Made by a program: the position numbers and the translations under genes
The notes under the pieces: model-generated
The model's input: the letters and a program-made list of their open reading frames with translations, nothing else
Told to the model about the DNA's origin: nothing
Database searches by the model: none
In this document: piece after piece, positions 54,660 to 63,271 of the stretch
Position numbering within the stretch: the stretch's first letter is position 1
Layout: the number at the start of each line of letters is the position of its first letter
Assembly (NCBI GenBank): GCA_002344065.1
Contig: DDTK01000012.1
Coordinates: 62,001 to 126,000 of the forward strand
Source of the DNA: Flammeovirgaceae bacterium UBA2366
Lineage (GTDB): Bacteria > Bacteroidota > Bacteroidia > Cytophagales > Cyclobacteriaceae
Reading direction: 5' to 3'
DNA: 64,000 nucleotides

Positions 54660-57600
54660 ATGAAAAAATCAGCACTACTCGCGATCATCTGCACAAGCCT
54701 GCTCATGATACCTGGTATGAGGTATGCATACGGTCAGGGGATTTCCGGTCCTGACTATGTAACGGTAACCAATATCGAGCAATACCAATACTATGATGAC
54801 GTTATCCTGACCAACCCGGTGTGGACGGTTACCGGGGGCACCATAGGATCACAATGGCAATCGGGAAGTATCTACTATTGCGAGGTGTATTGGGCTGAAG
54901 AAGGGTCGCAAACACTTTCGTTTTTCAATGGCTCGGCACCTTACGGAGAGTACAATGTACAGGTTAACCCTTGCGCTGTCTCTACGCCATCCACGGCTTT
55001 TACCTACACCAGTAATTCAACCAGCGCGGTGGTGACACGGAGTTCAAATCCACCGGGCGATGCACAATGGTTCTGGCAAAACTACCCGCAAGGTGCAAGC
55101 ACAACCATCGGTTCGTCAAGTTCGGTGAATGTGCCGGCTGGTAAAACATACTTTGTTCGTGCGCGCATGACTGGCTCTCAATGTTGGAGCGATAACTCGG
55201 TAGCCACAGTTATCATCCCGGGTAACGCCACCGTATATCATGGATCAGGTTGCAGAACAGGCAGTACAACCAGTGTGGCCCTGTCGGCTACACCAGGAAC
55301 TAACGCCAACACCATTCGATGGTATTCAGCCGCTTCGGGCGGATCACCGCTCGCTACGGCTACCAACTATAATACGCCACAAATTTCCAGCACCACAACC
55401 TATTACGCCTGCTCCTACAACTCCACAACGGGTGCGCATGGCGTGCGTATACCCGTAATAGCCAATGTGTACACAGCCACTGTTGGTGGCTCGCTTAATA
55501 TTTCAAATACTGAACTCTCCACTTTTAGTGGCACACTCACAGTAACCGGGCAAACCGGAGCCGTTGTGCGGTGGGAAATCAATTCGGGAAGTGGCTGGCA
55601 GATCCTAAACTCCACCAGCGCCAATATATATTTTTACAAGCCGGATTACTCGTCTGCCCAATACCGGGTTGTAATCAAAAACGGTAGTTGCAACGAAGCC
55701 AACTCCACAGCCATGAAAGTAGAACGATACGGCATTTCGCCCGGCAACACCGTATTGCTTACGGCCCTTACCGGAGCCAACTATCAATGGTATAAAAATG
55801 GAGTGGCAATATCAGGCGCAACGCAATCAACGTACACGGCAAACGACATTGCCCTTTACTCAGTACGAACCAACAGCGTGACAACCGGTGTTTTTTATAT
55901 TCGCGATGCCTTCCATACACAGGCATTCCCGGTCAATGCGGTCAGGTCAAGCACCATTATGAAGCTTGGCATTGGACCAAACACTAACCTCACAACTCTG
56001 CTTCCAAACGAAATTGCCCAAGTGATCAACTACCAGGACGGCCTGGGCCGCACCTTTCAAACAGTGGCCGTAAACCAGGCGCCCACTTCCAAAGATATTG
56101 TGGCAGCCGTGGGCTTGGGTAGGCTTGGTATGGTAGATACTACGTACCTGCCTTATGTGGCTTCAACAAACGATGGACGTTTCAAACAATATGCGCTGAA
56201 AGGCGCCAACAATCAGTACACCGCCAGCGAGCAATACCAGTTTTATCAGGGCACAGCCAAAGTGGCCACCGACAATAACCCGTTTGCTCGTACCCTATAC
56301 CGTAACACGCCCGATGCAAAAGTGACCGAACAAGGCGCACCCGGAGCCGACTGGCAGCCCGGTGCTGGGCACATGGTGAAGAATATAACCACTTGGAACG
56401 GCACCACCTACCCCGTGCGTTTCTGGAAGCCCGATGGAACCACCAACAGTAACTACCCCAACAACTCGGTGGCGGTGAGTATCACCACCGATGAAAACGG
56501 TTACATGGTGAGAACCTACACCAACACCCTGGGCCAAACGGTGTTGAAACAGGTACAGTTGGATGAGACCCTGGAAGGCGTATCAACACCTTGGCTGGAA
56601 ACATACTATATCTACGATGAATATCAACGGTTGAAATACACCGTTCCGCCCAAGGCCATGAAAGTGCTGGGCACAGGAACTTCATTAGATGCCAACGCCA
56701 GTTCGGTAAACGAACTGATTTACAAATACACCTACGATGAGCGCAACCGCCTGATCATTAAAAAAGAACCCGGTGCCAACGAACAGCATTTTGTGTATGA
56801 CCTCCATGATCGAGTTGTGTTTACACAAGACGGAAATCTGCGCACCCAAAGCCCGACTCCGCTCTGGACTTTTGTAAAGTACGATCGGTTTAACCGCGTA
56901 GTGTATTCCGGTATTTATACCCGCAACGTAACCCGTGCCACCCTGCAAGGTGAAATGAACGCACGGAACTATAACACTGAGCCTTATTTTGATATTGAAG
57001 AAGTGAATGCCACCTACCATGGCTACAGCAATCGGGTGCACCCCACCACCAATTTAACCGTGCTTGCTGTAAGCTACTACGACCATTACGACTTCGACCG
57101 TAACGGAACACCTGATTATAATTACGACAATACACACCTTGCCGGGCAAGAGGCCTCCGCCTCCACGCGCACCAGAGGAATGACCACCGGCAGCAAGCGG
57201 GTAACGATTAACGAAGCTGGCAGCGTTACTTCAACCTGGCTTGTAAACGTGATATTTTTCGATGCCTACGACCGCTCCATACAAACCCAAAGCAACAACC
57301 ACCTGTACACCACTGTGGCCGACAAAGGCACGGTGATCTACGACTTTGCTGGGAAAGCAATCAAAACAAAATCCACCCATTACCAAAATGCATCTACTTC
57401 TGTAAGCCTTACCGACTGGAACGATTACGACCATGCCGGGCGCGTGTTGAAAACCTTCCGACAGATAAATAATGAAAGCCCGGTTACCGTGGCACAATAC
57501 GAATACAACGCCTTGGGGCAACTGGTTGATAAAAAACTGCACGACACCGGAGGTGGAGCCTTTCTGCAAAGTGTTGACTACCGCTACACCATCCGAGGCT

Positions 57601-60227
57601 GGCTCAAATCCATTAACAATGCGCAGCTTGCTGTGAACAGCGCCAACAACGATGACAGCAATGATTACTTCGGTATGGAATTGCTGTACAATACGGTTGA
57701 AACTGGCTTGAATACAGGCAATGCATATTTTAACGGCAACATTGCGGCTATTAAATGGAAGGCTCCTTTTCAGAACTCAGGCGATGCAGACCAGCGTGGC
57801 TACAAGTATGCCTACGATAAAAGCGACCGCCTGAAAACCGCCACCTTCCAGGCGCACACCGGCTCAGTATGGACCAAAGAGGCCAACACCCTGAACGAAA
57901 GCGCGACATACGACCACAACGGAAACATTAAAACCCTGCTGCGCAACCACAACCTGCGCGGCCTGAGTGGCACCACCGTTACCAGTACTGCTCAAACTGT
58001 TGATAACCTTACCTATACCTACGCCAGTAACCGTAACCGCCTTACCAAAGTTGATGATGCAGTATCGGCAAGCATCGGCATTGGCGATTTCAAAAATGGT
58101 GTTGCCGTTGCCAAGGAGTATAGTTATGATAGCACCGGAAGCCTTGCCCAAGACCTGAACAAAGGCATACAAAGCATAGTGTACAACATGCTGGGCAAGC
58201 CACGCATCATTACCTTCAGCGATGGGCGCAAAATTGAATACACCTACAGTGCCAGCGGTACAAAGCTTACCATGAAAACCTTTCAGGGTGCTACACTGCT
58301 TACCAACACCAACTATAGCGGGGGGTTTGTGTATGAAGGCGCTACACCGGTTCTCAGCTTCTTCAACTCGCCTGAAGGGCGGGTGGTAAAAAACGGAAGC
58401 ACTTACGAGTATCAGTATGCCATTGCCGACCATCAGGGCAACACGCGTGTAGTTTTTACCTCTGCAGCACCGGCTCCGGTAGTAAAAACGGCCACCTTTG
58501 AAGGCAATAGTGGCGATGACTCCGGGGAGTTTGTGAATGTAAGCAACATAGTAACCTCTACAGCCTCCAACAATACTCCCGGGGGCTCAAAGGTGGTGCG
58601 TATGAACCAGAGCTTCCGCGTTGGTCCAGGCAAAAGCGTAAAGGTATTTCCAGGCGATGTATTCAATGCTGAAGTGTGGGCCTATTATGAAAGTGGCAGT
58701 GGGTATGGCACCACCAGCCCGGCCCTTTCTGTTATTATAAATGCGGTAGCCGCAACTTTTGGCGGGGTGAATGGTGGCGCAGGCGAAAGCGGTATGATCT
58801 ATAACGGGGTTAACGCTGGCTATGGCGGCTTTGGTATGGGCGGTAATCAGGGCGATGCAGTGCCCGCTGCCTACCTAAACTACATCCTGTTCGACAAGAA
58901 TTACAAAGTACTTAACATGGGTTGGCGCCCCGTAACCACCGCCAGCAGTTGGGCCAAGGCTAAGCTCAGCTTTGATCCGATCAACATTAAAGAAGCCGGT
59001 TATATATTTGTGTATCTTAGCTATGAAAACGAAAGCAACAACTGGGTTTACTTTGATGATTTGAAACTGACACACACCAAATCACGCATAGTGCAATACA
59101 ACGAATACTACCCGTTCGGTTTGCAAGCCGCCAACTCGTGGACACGCGAGAACACCACGGGCAACAACTTTTTGGCCAACGGGGCAACAGAATTAAATAC
59201 CACCTCCCAACTTTACGATTTAGAGTACCGCAATTACGATCCCATACTGGGCAGGATGAACGGAGTAGACCCCATGGCCAGCAAGTACAGTTCACTTACC
59301 CCGTACAACTACAGCTTTAACAACCCCGTAACGTTTACCGATCCGAACGGGGCCGACCCTTATAACCATTACATTGGTGGCTCTGGGTATTATTCTTCAG
59401 GTGGGTACTATACGTATGATGATGTAGCACGCAATCCTGACAACATGGGCGAATTTCATAGTGCATTTGGGTGGCGGGATAGTTATTCTATGGGATTTTT
59501 GGCTTCGGCTATGGGGTATAGTAATACGATGTTTGGCATGGGCGCAGGGTGGAAACCGGGGGATAATAGTCTTTTTAATCACAGGTTTGATGGAACGGGT
59601 CTTGAAATGATCTGGAACCCGTGGGCCGGCTCCGAAGTTTCAAAAGGAGTTTATTCAGGGGGGTGGGTTAATAACTCGCCAGGCCTAGAAGGTAAAATAC
59701 GAGCATACGGATATGATGTTAAAATTAGAGGTGGTTATCAGCAACAGGTGCAGGGAGGGCCAGAGACATGGTACTACATGTTGAAAGAATCAGGTGGTCC
59801 TCATGGTTTCGCCTACGATCCAAACAATAACATCATTTATGAAACGAATCATCCTGAAGCAGGACACGGACTTGTAAATTGGCTCATGGGGGGTGAGAAG
59901 TCAGTAGTATATCAATGGAACATGAATGATCCTGAGGTCCGCAACGCATTTTGGGCTAGAGAACAGGGGACACTATATCTTTCACCTGTAACAGTTACAA
60001 ATCCTGCTGAAGCGACTGCGTGGTTCCAATCAAGGAATGGGACATCTTGGGACTACAACTTTTTTACCAATAATTGTATGCACTATGCAATTCAAGGACT
60101 AAATGCTGGAGGCGCTGGTCTTAATGGTTGGTACGGAGCTGATCCAGCAAATTGGCCTAATGCCTACACAATGTCTTGGTCAGGTGGTCAATATCCAACT
60201 AAGCTGACAAATCCAGTAAGAAGATGA
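54660..60227 (+). CDS. DUF6443/RHS-repeat secreted polymorphic toxin with papain-like C-terminal tip
   Basis: 1855 residues from the ATG at 54660 (signal peptide to AYGQ). Ig/PKD-like N-terminal repeats are followed by DUF6443 (EIAQVINYQDGLGRTFQTVAV, about 450-570), YD repeats, the RHS core with a jelly-roll insertion (IADHQGNTRVVF at 1254, YRNYDPILGRMNGVDPMASKY at 1520), and DPNG at 1560. The variable tip (about 1564-1855) has His1715 (GGPHGFAYDP) and Cys1806 (FFTNNCMHYAIQGL). That order and the NNC-x-H motif resemble permuted papain folds of the LRAT/NlpC type. The tip could be a cell-wall or lipid hydrolase or a protease. Confidence 0.85.
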   Translation: MKKSALLAIICTSLLMIPGMRYAYGQGISGPDYVTVTNIEQYQYYDDVILTNPVWTVTGGTIGSQWQSGSIYYCEVYWAEEGSQTLSFFNGSAPYGEYNVQVNPCAVSTPSTAFTYTSNSTSAVVTRSSNPPGDAQWFWQNYPQGASTTIGSSSSVNVPAGKTYFVRARMTGSQCWSDNSVATVIIPGNATVYHGSGCRTGSTTSVALSATPGTNANTIRWYSAASGGSPLATATNYNTPQISSTTTYYACSYNSTTGAHGVRIPVIANVYTATVGGSLNISNTELSTFSGTLTVTGQTGAVVRWEINSGSGWQILNSTSANIYFYKPDYSSAQYRVVIKNGSCNEANSTAMKVERYGISPGNTVLLTALTGANYQWYKNGVAISGATQSTYTANDIALYSVRTNSVTTGVFYIRDAFHTQAFPVNAVRSSTIMKLGIGPNTNLTTLLPNEIAQVINYQDGLGRTFQTVAVNQAPTSKDIVAAVGLGRLGMVDTTYLPYVASTNDGRFKQYALKGANNQYTASEQYQFYQGTAKVATDNNPFARTLYRNTPDAKVTEQGAPGADWQPGAGHMVKNITTWNGTTYPVRFWKPDGTTNSNYPNNSVAVSITTDENGYMVRTYTNTLGQTVLKQVQLDETLEGVSTPWLETYYIYDEYQRLKYTVPPKAMKVLGTGTSLDANASSVNELIYKYTYDERNRLIIKKEPGANEQHFVYDLHDRVVFTQDGNLRTQSPTPLWTFVKYDRFNRVVYSGIYTRNVTRATLQGEMNARNYNTEPYFDIEEVNATYHGYSNRVHPTTNLTVLAVSYYDHYDFDRNGTPDYNYDNTHLAGQEASASTRTRGMTTGSKRVTINEAGSVTSTWLVNVIFFDAYDRSIQTQSNNHLYTTVADKGTVIYDFAGKAIKTKSTHYQNASTSVSLTDWNDYDHAGRVLKTFRQINNESPVTVAQYEYNALGQLVDKKLHDTGGGAFLQSVDYRYTIRGWLKSINNAQLAVNSANNDDSNDYFGMELLYNTVETGLNTGNAYFNGNIAAIKWKAPFQNSGDADQRGYKYAYDKSDRLKTATFQAHTGSVWTKEANTLNESATYDHNGNIKTLLRNHNLRGLSGTTVTSTAQTVDNLTYTYASNRNRLTKVDDAVSASIGIGDFKNGVAVAKEYSYDSTGSLAQDLNKGIQSIVYNMLGKPRIITFSDGRKIEYTYSASGTKLTMKTFQGATLLTNTNYSGGFVYEGATPVLSFFNSPEGRVVKNGSTYEYQYAIADHQGNTRVVFTSAAPAPVVKTATFEGNSGDDSGEFVNVSNIVTSTASNNTPGGSKVVRMNQSFRVGPGKSVKVFPGDVFNAEVWAYYESGSGYGTTSPALSVIINAVAATFGGVNGGAGESGMIYNGVNAGYGGFGMGGNQGDAVPAAYLNYILFDKNYKVLNMGWRPVTTASSWAKAKLSFDPINIKEAGYIFVYLSYENESNNWVYFDDLKLTHTKSRIVQYNEYYPFGLQAANSWTRENTTGNNFLANGATELNTTSQLYDLEYRNYDPILGRMNGVDPMASKYSSLTPYNYSFNNPVTFTDPNGADPYNHYIGGSGYYSSGGYYTYDDVARNPDNMGEFHSAFGWRDSYSMGFLASAMGYSNTMFGMGAGWKPGDNSLFNHRFDGTGLEMIWNPWAGSEVSKGVYSGGWVNNSPGLEGKIRAYGYDVKIRGGYQQQVQGGPETWYYMLKESGGPHGFAYDPNNNIIYETNHPEAGHGLVNWLMGGEKSVVYQWNMNDPEVRNAFWAREQGTLYLSPVTVTNPAEATAWFQSRNGTSWDYNFFTNNCMHYAIQGLNAGGAGLNGWYGADPANWPNAYTMSWSGGQYPTKLTNPVRR

Positions 60228-61234
60228 CAATCAAAATCAAAGTGATGCTTTTATTGATTTTAGTAAATTGGATGACTATTCATTCATGTAGCATGATAAA
60301 CTCTAGTGATACTCTACCGGGTAAAATAGCTTTTAGAAAGTTGATGAAACACCAATGTTTTGTCTTCACTGATTCAGATACAGCCACAACTTCATTCAAG
60401 GTGCGAAATGACAAAGATGTTCAATATAGTGGATTCACATGGATGAATTTAGAAGACTCTTTTGTGGGTACTGAAATTGTTGTGGGCACAAAGAGGAATG
60501 ATTACAGGAGCAATATAGTTCAATTTGATCTGTCAGGGGAAATTATTGACAGGATATATGAGGCTGAACGAGGTGAAATAGCAGGATTGGCTCATCCTTC
60601 TAGTCGAGATAGAAAATTACTTTTTATCACAGAAAGAATAGGAAATGTAAATACCAACCCACTCGAGGGTCTAATGCGTATGAATTCAATTGTGATAATG
60701 GATTTGCAAGAAAGGACAATCATAAAAAGAATTGATAGCATTGGAATGTCTGCTAACCTTCAGATAGCAGAGTCTCCTTGGCTTAAAGACGAAAACCGAT
60801 TTGTTTATAGTATATCTACCGAGAATAAACTTATAAGTGACGGAGATGTTTTCAATTCTGGAGATGACGAGTCAGAAGGTGTCTATGTTTATGATTTAAC
60901 CAAAAATCAGAAAAGGTTAATAGTACCTGCTGGTCGTTTTGCAATTGCATCGCCCATTAGAGATCAGATTGCTTACATAAAAGACAACTCGATCAGAGTT
61001 ATGGATTTGAGTACCAATGAAGAGAGAATAGTTTTCGAATTTGATTCAAAAGATAAAGTAATCAATATACATTGGACGCCCAATGGTGCATCTATTTACG
61101 TGGCTTATTTCCATTATTATTTTGGATCTTATCATCTTTCTTCTTCAAGGGAAAAGCTTATTGAGGTTTCAAGTAATAGGGAACTGTCTTTTAAGAACAT
61201 CGGGATGGGATTTGGCTATTACACTTGGAAGTGA
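60224..61234 (+). CDS. Lipoprotein with beta-propeller-like domain, candidate immunity protein
   Basis: 336 residues. The signal peptide ends in a lipobox-like IHSC (Cys at 22). The rest consists of repeating beta segments (VYVYDLTKNQKRLIVPAGRFAIASPIRDQIAYIKDNSIRVMDLSTNEERIVF), like a TolB/WD40-type propeller. It starts four bases inside the end of the RHS toxin gene, the usual place of a cognate immunity gene. A membrane-anchored periplasmic protein would protect against a toxin acting in the envelope. Both the fold and the role are inference. Confidence 0.6.
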   Translation: MTIKIKVMLLLILVNWMTIHSCSMINSSDTLPGKIAFRKLMKHQCFVFTDSDTATTSFKVRNDKDVQYSGFTWMNLEDSFVGTEIVVGTKRNDYRSNIVQFDLSGEIIDRIYEAERGEIAGLAHPSSRDRKLLFITERIGNVNTNPLEGLMRMNSIVIMDLQERTIIKRIDSIGMSANLQIAESPWLKDENRFVYSISTENKLISDGDVFNSGDDESEGVYVYDLTKNQKRLIVPAGRFAIASPIRDQIAYIKDNSIRVMDLSTNEERIVFEFDSKDKVINIHWTPNGASIYVAYFHYYFGSYHLSSSREKLIEVSSNRELSFKNIGMGFGYYTWK

Positions 61235-61257
61235 TGCTCAGTACATTGTACAATTAA

Positions 61258-61779
61258 GAACAAACCGGAGGGGGGCCAGGTGATCCGGGATGGAATTACA
61301 GTTCATTTGCATATGCCAGTGGCGCTTCATTGGTTCTTTTGGGAGATGATGTTACGGGAATTGGTGTAGTTGATGATATAGCAATCCCTTTCATATATGC
61401 CGGAGCCACTACAGTCTTCCTTTATCAGAATAAAGATCTCATCGCTAAACAAGCTCGTGAAGTAGCCAATCTACTCAAGAGAGCTGCCGGGCCTCAAGGG
61501 TTCATGTATACACTTACAGTTAATGTTCCAGGTACTTATTTAGATGTCAGAGGTATGCCGGTTACTATGAAAGCAGGTGATGTGTGGAAATTCGGAGAGA
61601 CTACAAGTAGTAGCCGATATTCACAAAGTGAATTAAATGCAATGATTCCTGGTGGTGTAACGATGATTCCAACTTTCTTTGGTAATCAAGTTGAGATTAA
61701 GGTAGCAGAAAAGGCAGCGATATACGGTTACTTCTTTCAAAATGGCTCGTTACCACCTGGTAATAGAATTTTTAGGTAG
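61258..61779 (+). pseudogene. Orphan RHS toxin C-terminal tip without start
   Basis: The frame is open from 61258 without a usable start and begins GGGPGDPGWNYSSFAYASG, the style seen at the beginning of RHS tips. It contains a hydrophobic stretch (IAIPFIYAGATTVFLYQ) and the soluble part FMYTLTVNVPGTYLDVRGMPVTMKAGDVWKFGETT. An internal TTG at 61330 could give a 149-residue product, but the reading suggests a displaced toxin tip left behind after exchange. The next gene, an Imm44-like protein, would be its immunity partner. Confidence 0.65.
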
Positions 61780-61785
61780 ATTATT

Positions 61786-62220
61786 ATGACAATTGGTTTT
61801 GCTCCGAATTTATCCATTGAAGTAAGTAGACATTCTGCTGTTATTAATTCTGTCAAGAATGACATAGAGAACTTAATTAGAGATAAGAACTACGGTGAAG
61901 ATATATCTGAACTTCATATCGGTATTGTGAGCGTAAGCCCACAGTTCCAACAATTTTTCAAACCACGATCACCAAAATACACTAAAGGTGAGAAGTCCTA
62001 CATGAAGGAGGATGTTCAATACAAATTTTATAACAGTTTTGAATACGATGTTCGATTAGACTTTGAAGCCTTCAAGAATGCGAGTGAACAGGAAGCACAA
62101 AAGATAATTGCTAAAGGCATACTGTCTTCGTTTGACGTATTCAAGAGGTTCAAGAAGTTTGACAGTAATCAGTTCAAATCCGATTTGGAAGGCCTGTTTA
62201 AAGCCAAGGGCTGGATATAG
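61786..62220 (+). CDS. Imm44-like immunity protein
   Basis: 144 residues, soluble, six bases after the orphan tip. The C-terminal half, EDVQYKFYNSFEYDVRLDFEAFKNASEQEAQKIIAKGILSSFDVFKRFKKFDSNQFKSDL, follows the pattern I know for the Imm44 immunity family. Its placement directly after an RHS tip is what the family predicts. It should neutralise the tip encoded upstream, in the cytoplasm. The gene is intact although the tip has lost its carrier. Confidence 0.65.
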   Translation: MTIGFAPNLSIEVSRHSAVINSVKNDIENLIRDKNYGEDISELHIGIVSVSPQFQQFFKPRSPKYTKGEKSYMKEDVQYKFYNSFEYDVRLDFEAFKNASEQEAQKIIAKGILSSFDVFKRFKKFDSNQFKSDLEGLFKAKGWI

Positions 62221-62222
62221 TT

Positions 62223-62597
62223 ATGAAACCGAAAGAGAAAGCGATTGAAGATTTGCAACTTTTGCGTTCGGCAAAAAAGTTTGTGGCAGATGAATCTATA
62301 TTTTATCCTGGTCTTGAGAATGAAAGTATCAGGGACAGAATAACAGGTTTGATTAATCGAGGTATTGACGAATTTATATCTCTTGCTCAAAACAATGGCA
62401 CCGAAAGGGATTTTCAGCAGGCTATAAGTAGAGCATTGAGTTATTTTGAGACTTTAGATTACAGCCTGGACACAGAAGACCGCGAACGTGTATGTGGGTA
62501 CTTTGAGGAAATGATGGATGCCATAGGAATGGAAAGTTCAGGTGGCATCCTTAATAAATGGATGTATGGATTTGATATAAAACAAAACCCGGCTTAG
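62223..62597 (+). CDS. DUF4844-like protein, possible immunity protein
   Basis: 124 residues, two bases after the Imm44-like gene. The end LDTEDRERVCGYFEEMMDAIGMESSGGILNKWMYGFD matches the pattern of DUF4844 proteins, which often lie in toxin-immunity arrays (family knowledge; function unproved). It has no signal peptide. It may be immunity to a toxin no longer present. Confidence 0.65.
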   Translation: MKPKEKAIEDLQLLRSAKKFVADESIFYPGLENESIRDRITGLINRGIDEFISLAQNNGTERDFQQAISRALSYFETLDYSLDTEDRERVCGYFEEMMDAIGMESSGGILNKWMYGFDIKQNPA

Positions 62598-62616
62598 TAC
62601 TGGGCTTTTGTTTTAT
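62576..62616. terminator. Bidirectional terminator at the end of the immunity genes
   Basis: AAAACAAAACCCGG can pair with CTGGGCTTTTGTTTT around a seven-base loop, with T and A runs on the outer sides. It ends the RHS-locus transcript and the convergent XRE gene, whose stop lies at 62613. Confidence 0.75.
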
Positions 62617-62954
62617 TTACTCACTGCGAGTTTGTTTTGGATATTTGCTTTGAGCAGGAAAGCATCGAGCATGGCATATACGTGAGCCTTTTCTTCGGTG
62701 GATAATTTTTGTACATCCTGTAAACGCTTGACAGTAGCTTTATCGAAAGCAGCGTTAGAACCTTCGCCTACCAGGTAGTCAAGAGAAACCCCGAAAGCAT
62801 CAGCAATTTTTTTAGCAGCTTCAATTGAGGGTGAAGCTTCACCACGTTCATACTTACCGATCATCTCACGAGATACCCCGCTTTCATTGGCCAGGTCAGT
62901 TTGCGACCAATCCTTTTCCTTACGAATCTCCGCTATTCTTTTGCTAATGTTCAT
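62613..62954 (-). CDS. XRE-family transcriptional regulator
   Basis: 113 residues. The N-terminal Cro/CI-type helix-turn-helix is ISKRIAEIRKEKDWSQTDLANESGVSREMIGKYERGEASPSIEAAKKIADAFGVSLDYLVGEG (residues 3-65). The C-terminal part is a helical dimerisation tail. It is divergent from the SymE-like gene and faces a set of GATAGTTC repeats, its probable operator. It may be the island's repressor or the control part of an addiction unit. Confidence 0.88.
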   Translation of the reverse strand: MNISKRIAEIRKEKDWSQTDLANESGVSREMIGKYERGEASPSIEAAKKIADAFGVSLDYLVGEGSNAAFDKATVKRLQDVQKLSTEEKAHVYAMLDAFLLKANIQNKLAVSK

Positions 62955-63030
62955 GGCTTAAAAGTGCTTTTTGAGTCTTAAAATCGTGTTGTAGATCAAA
63001 AGTAAGGGATTAAAGGACACAAAAGAAGCT

Positions 63031-63083
63031 GATAGTTCTTTGCAAAAGTGGAACTATCGGTTAGTTTTGTGTCTGATAGTTCC
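63031..63083. promoter_or_regulatory. Operator-like repeats between the XRE gene and the SymE-like gene
   Basis: GATAGTTC (63031-63038) and GAACTATC (63051-63058) form an inverted pair with a 12-base gap, and GATAGTTCC returns at 63075-63083. The array lies in the 146-base divergent spacer and probably binds the XRE protein to control both genes. Confidence 0.65.
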
Positions 63084-63100
63084 AGAAAAAATATTTTTCT

Positions 63101-63271
63101 ATGGCAGACCGCAAGCTGAAAATTTACCACTCGTTCCGCAGCAGCGATAAGAAAGCAGTGCCGGAAGTTCGATTGATAGGCCAATGGCTTGAACAATCCG
63201 GCTTCAGGATCGGAGAGCAAGTTCATATCACTATCAAAGACCAGGAGATCATTATTAAACCTGCAAGCTGA
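63101..63271 (+). CDS. SymE-like small protein
   Basis: 56 residues, ATG at 63101. The segment PEVRLIGQWLEQSGFRIGEQVHITIKDQEIIIKP (residues 21-54) matches the SymE_toxin pattern of AbrB-like folds (P-x-x-R-L-x-G-x-W-L-x-x-x-G-F). SymE in E. coli is an SOS-induced type I toxin; relatives in mobile elements are often annotated as toxins without proof. The stop overlaps the start of the primase gene by one base, so the two are coupled. Confidence 0.75.
   Translation: MADRKLKIYHSFRSSDKKAVPEVRLIGQWLEQSGFRIGEQVHITIKDQEIIIKPAS

Noticed and set aside
61330..61779. A stand-alone gene starting at the TTG at 61330
   Set aside because: The frame continues upstream with RHS-tip-like sequence (GGGPGDPGW) and no start, so a displaced toxin tip is more likely.
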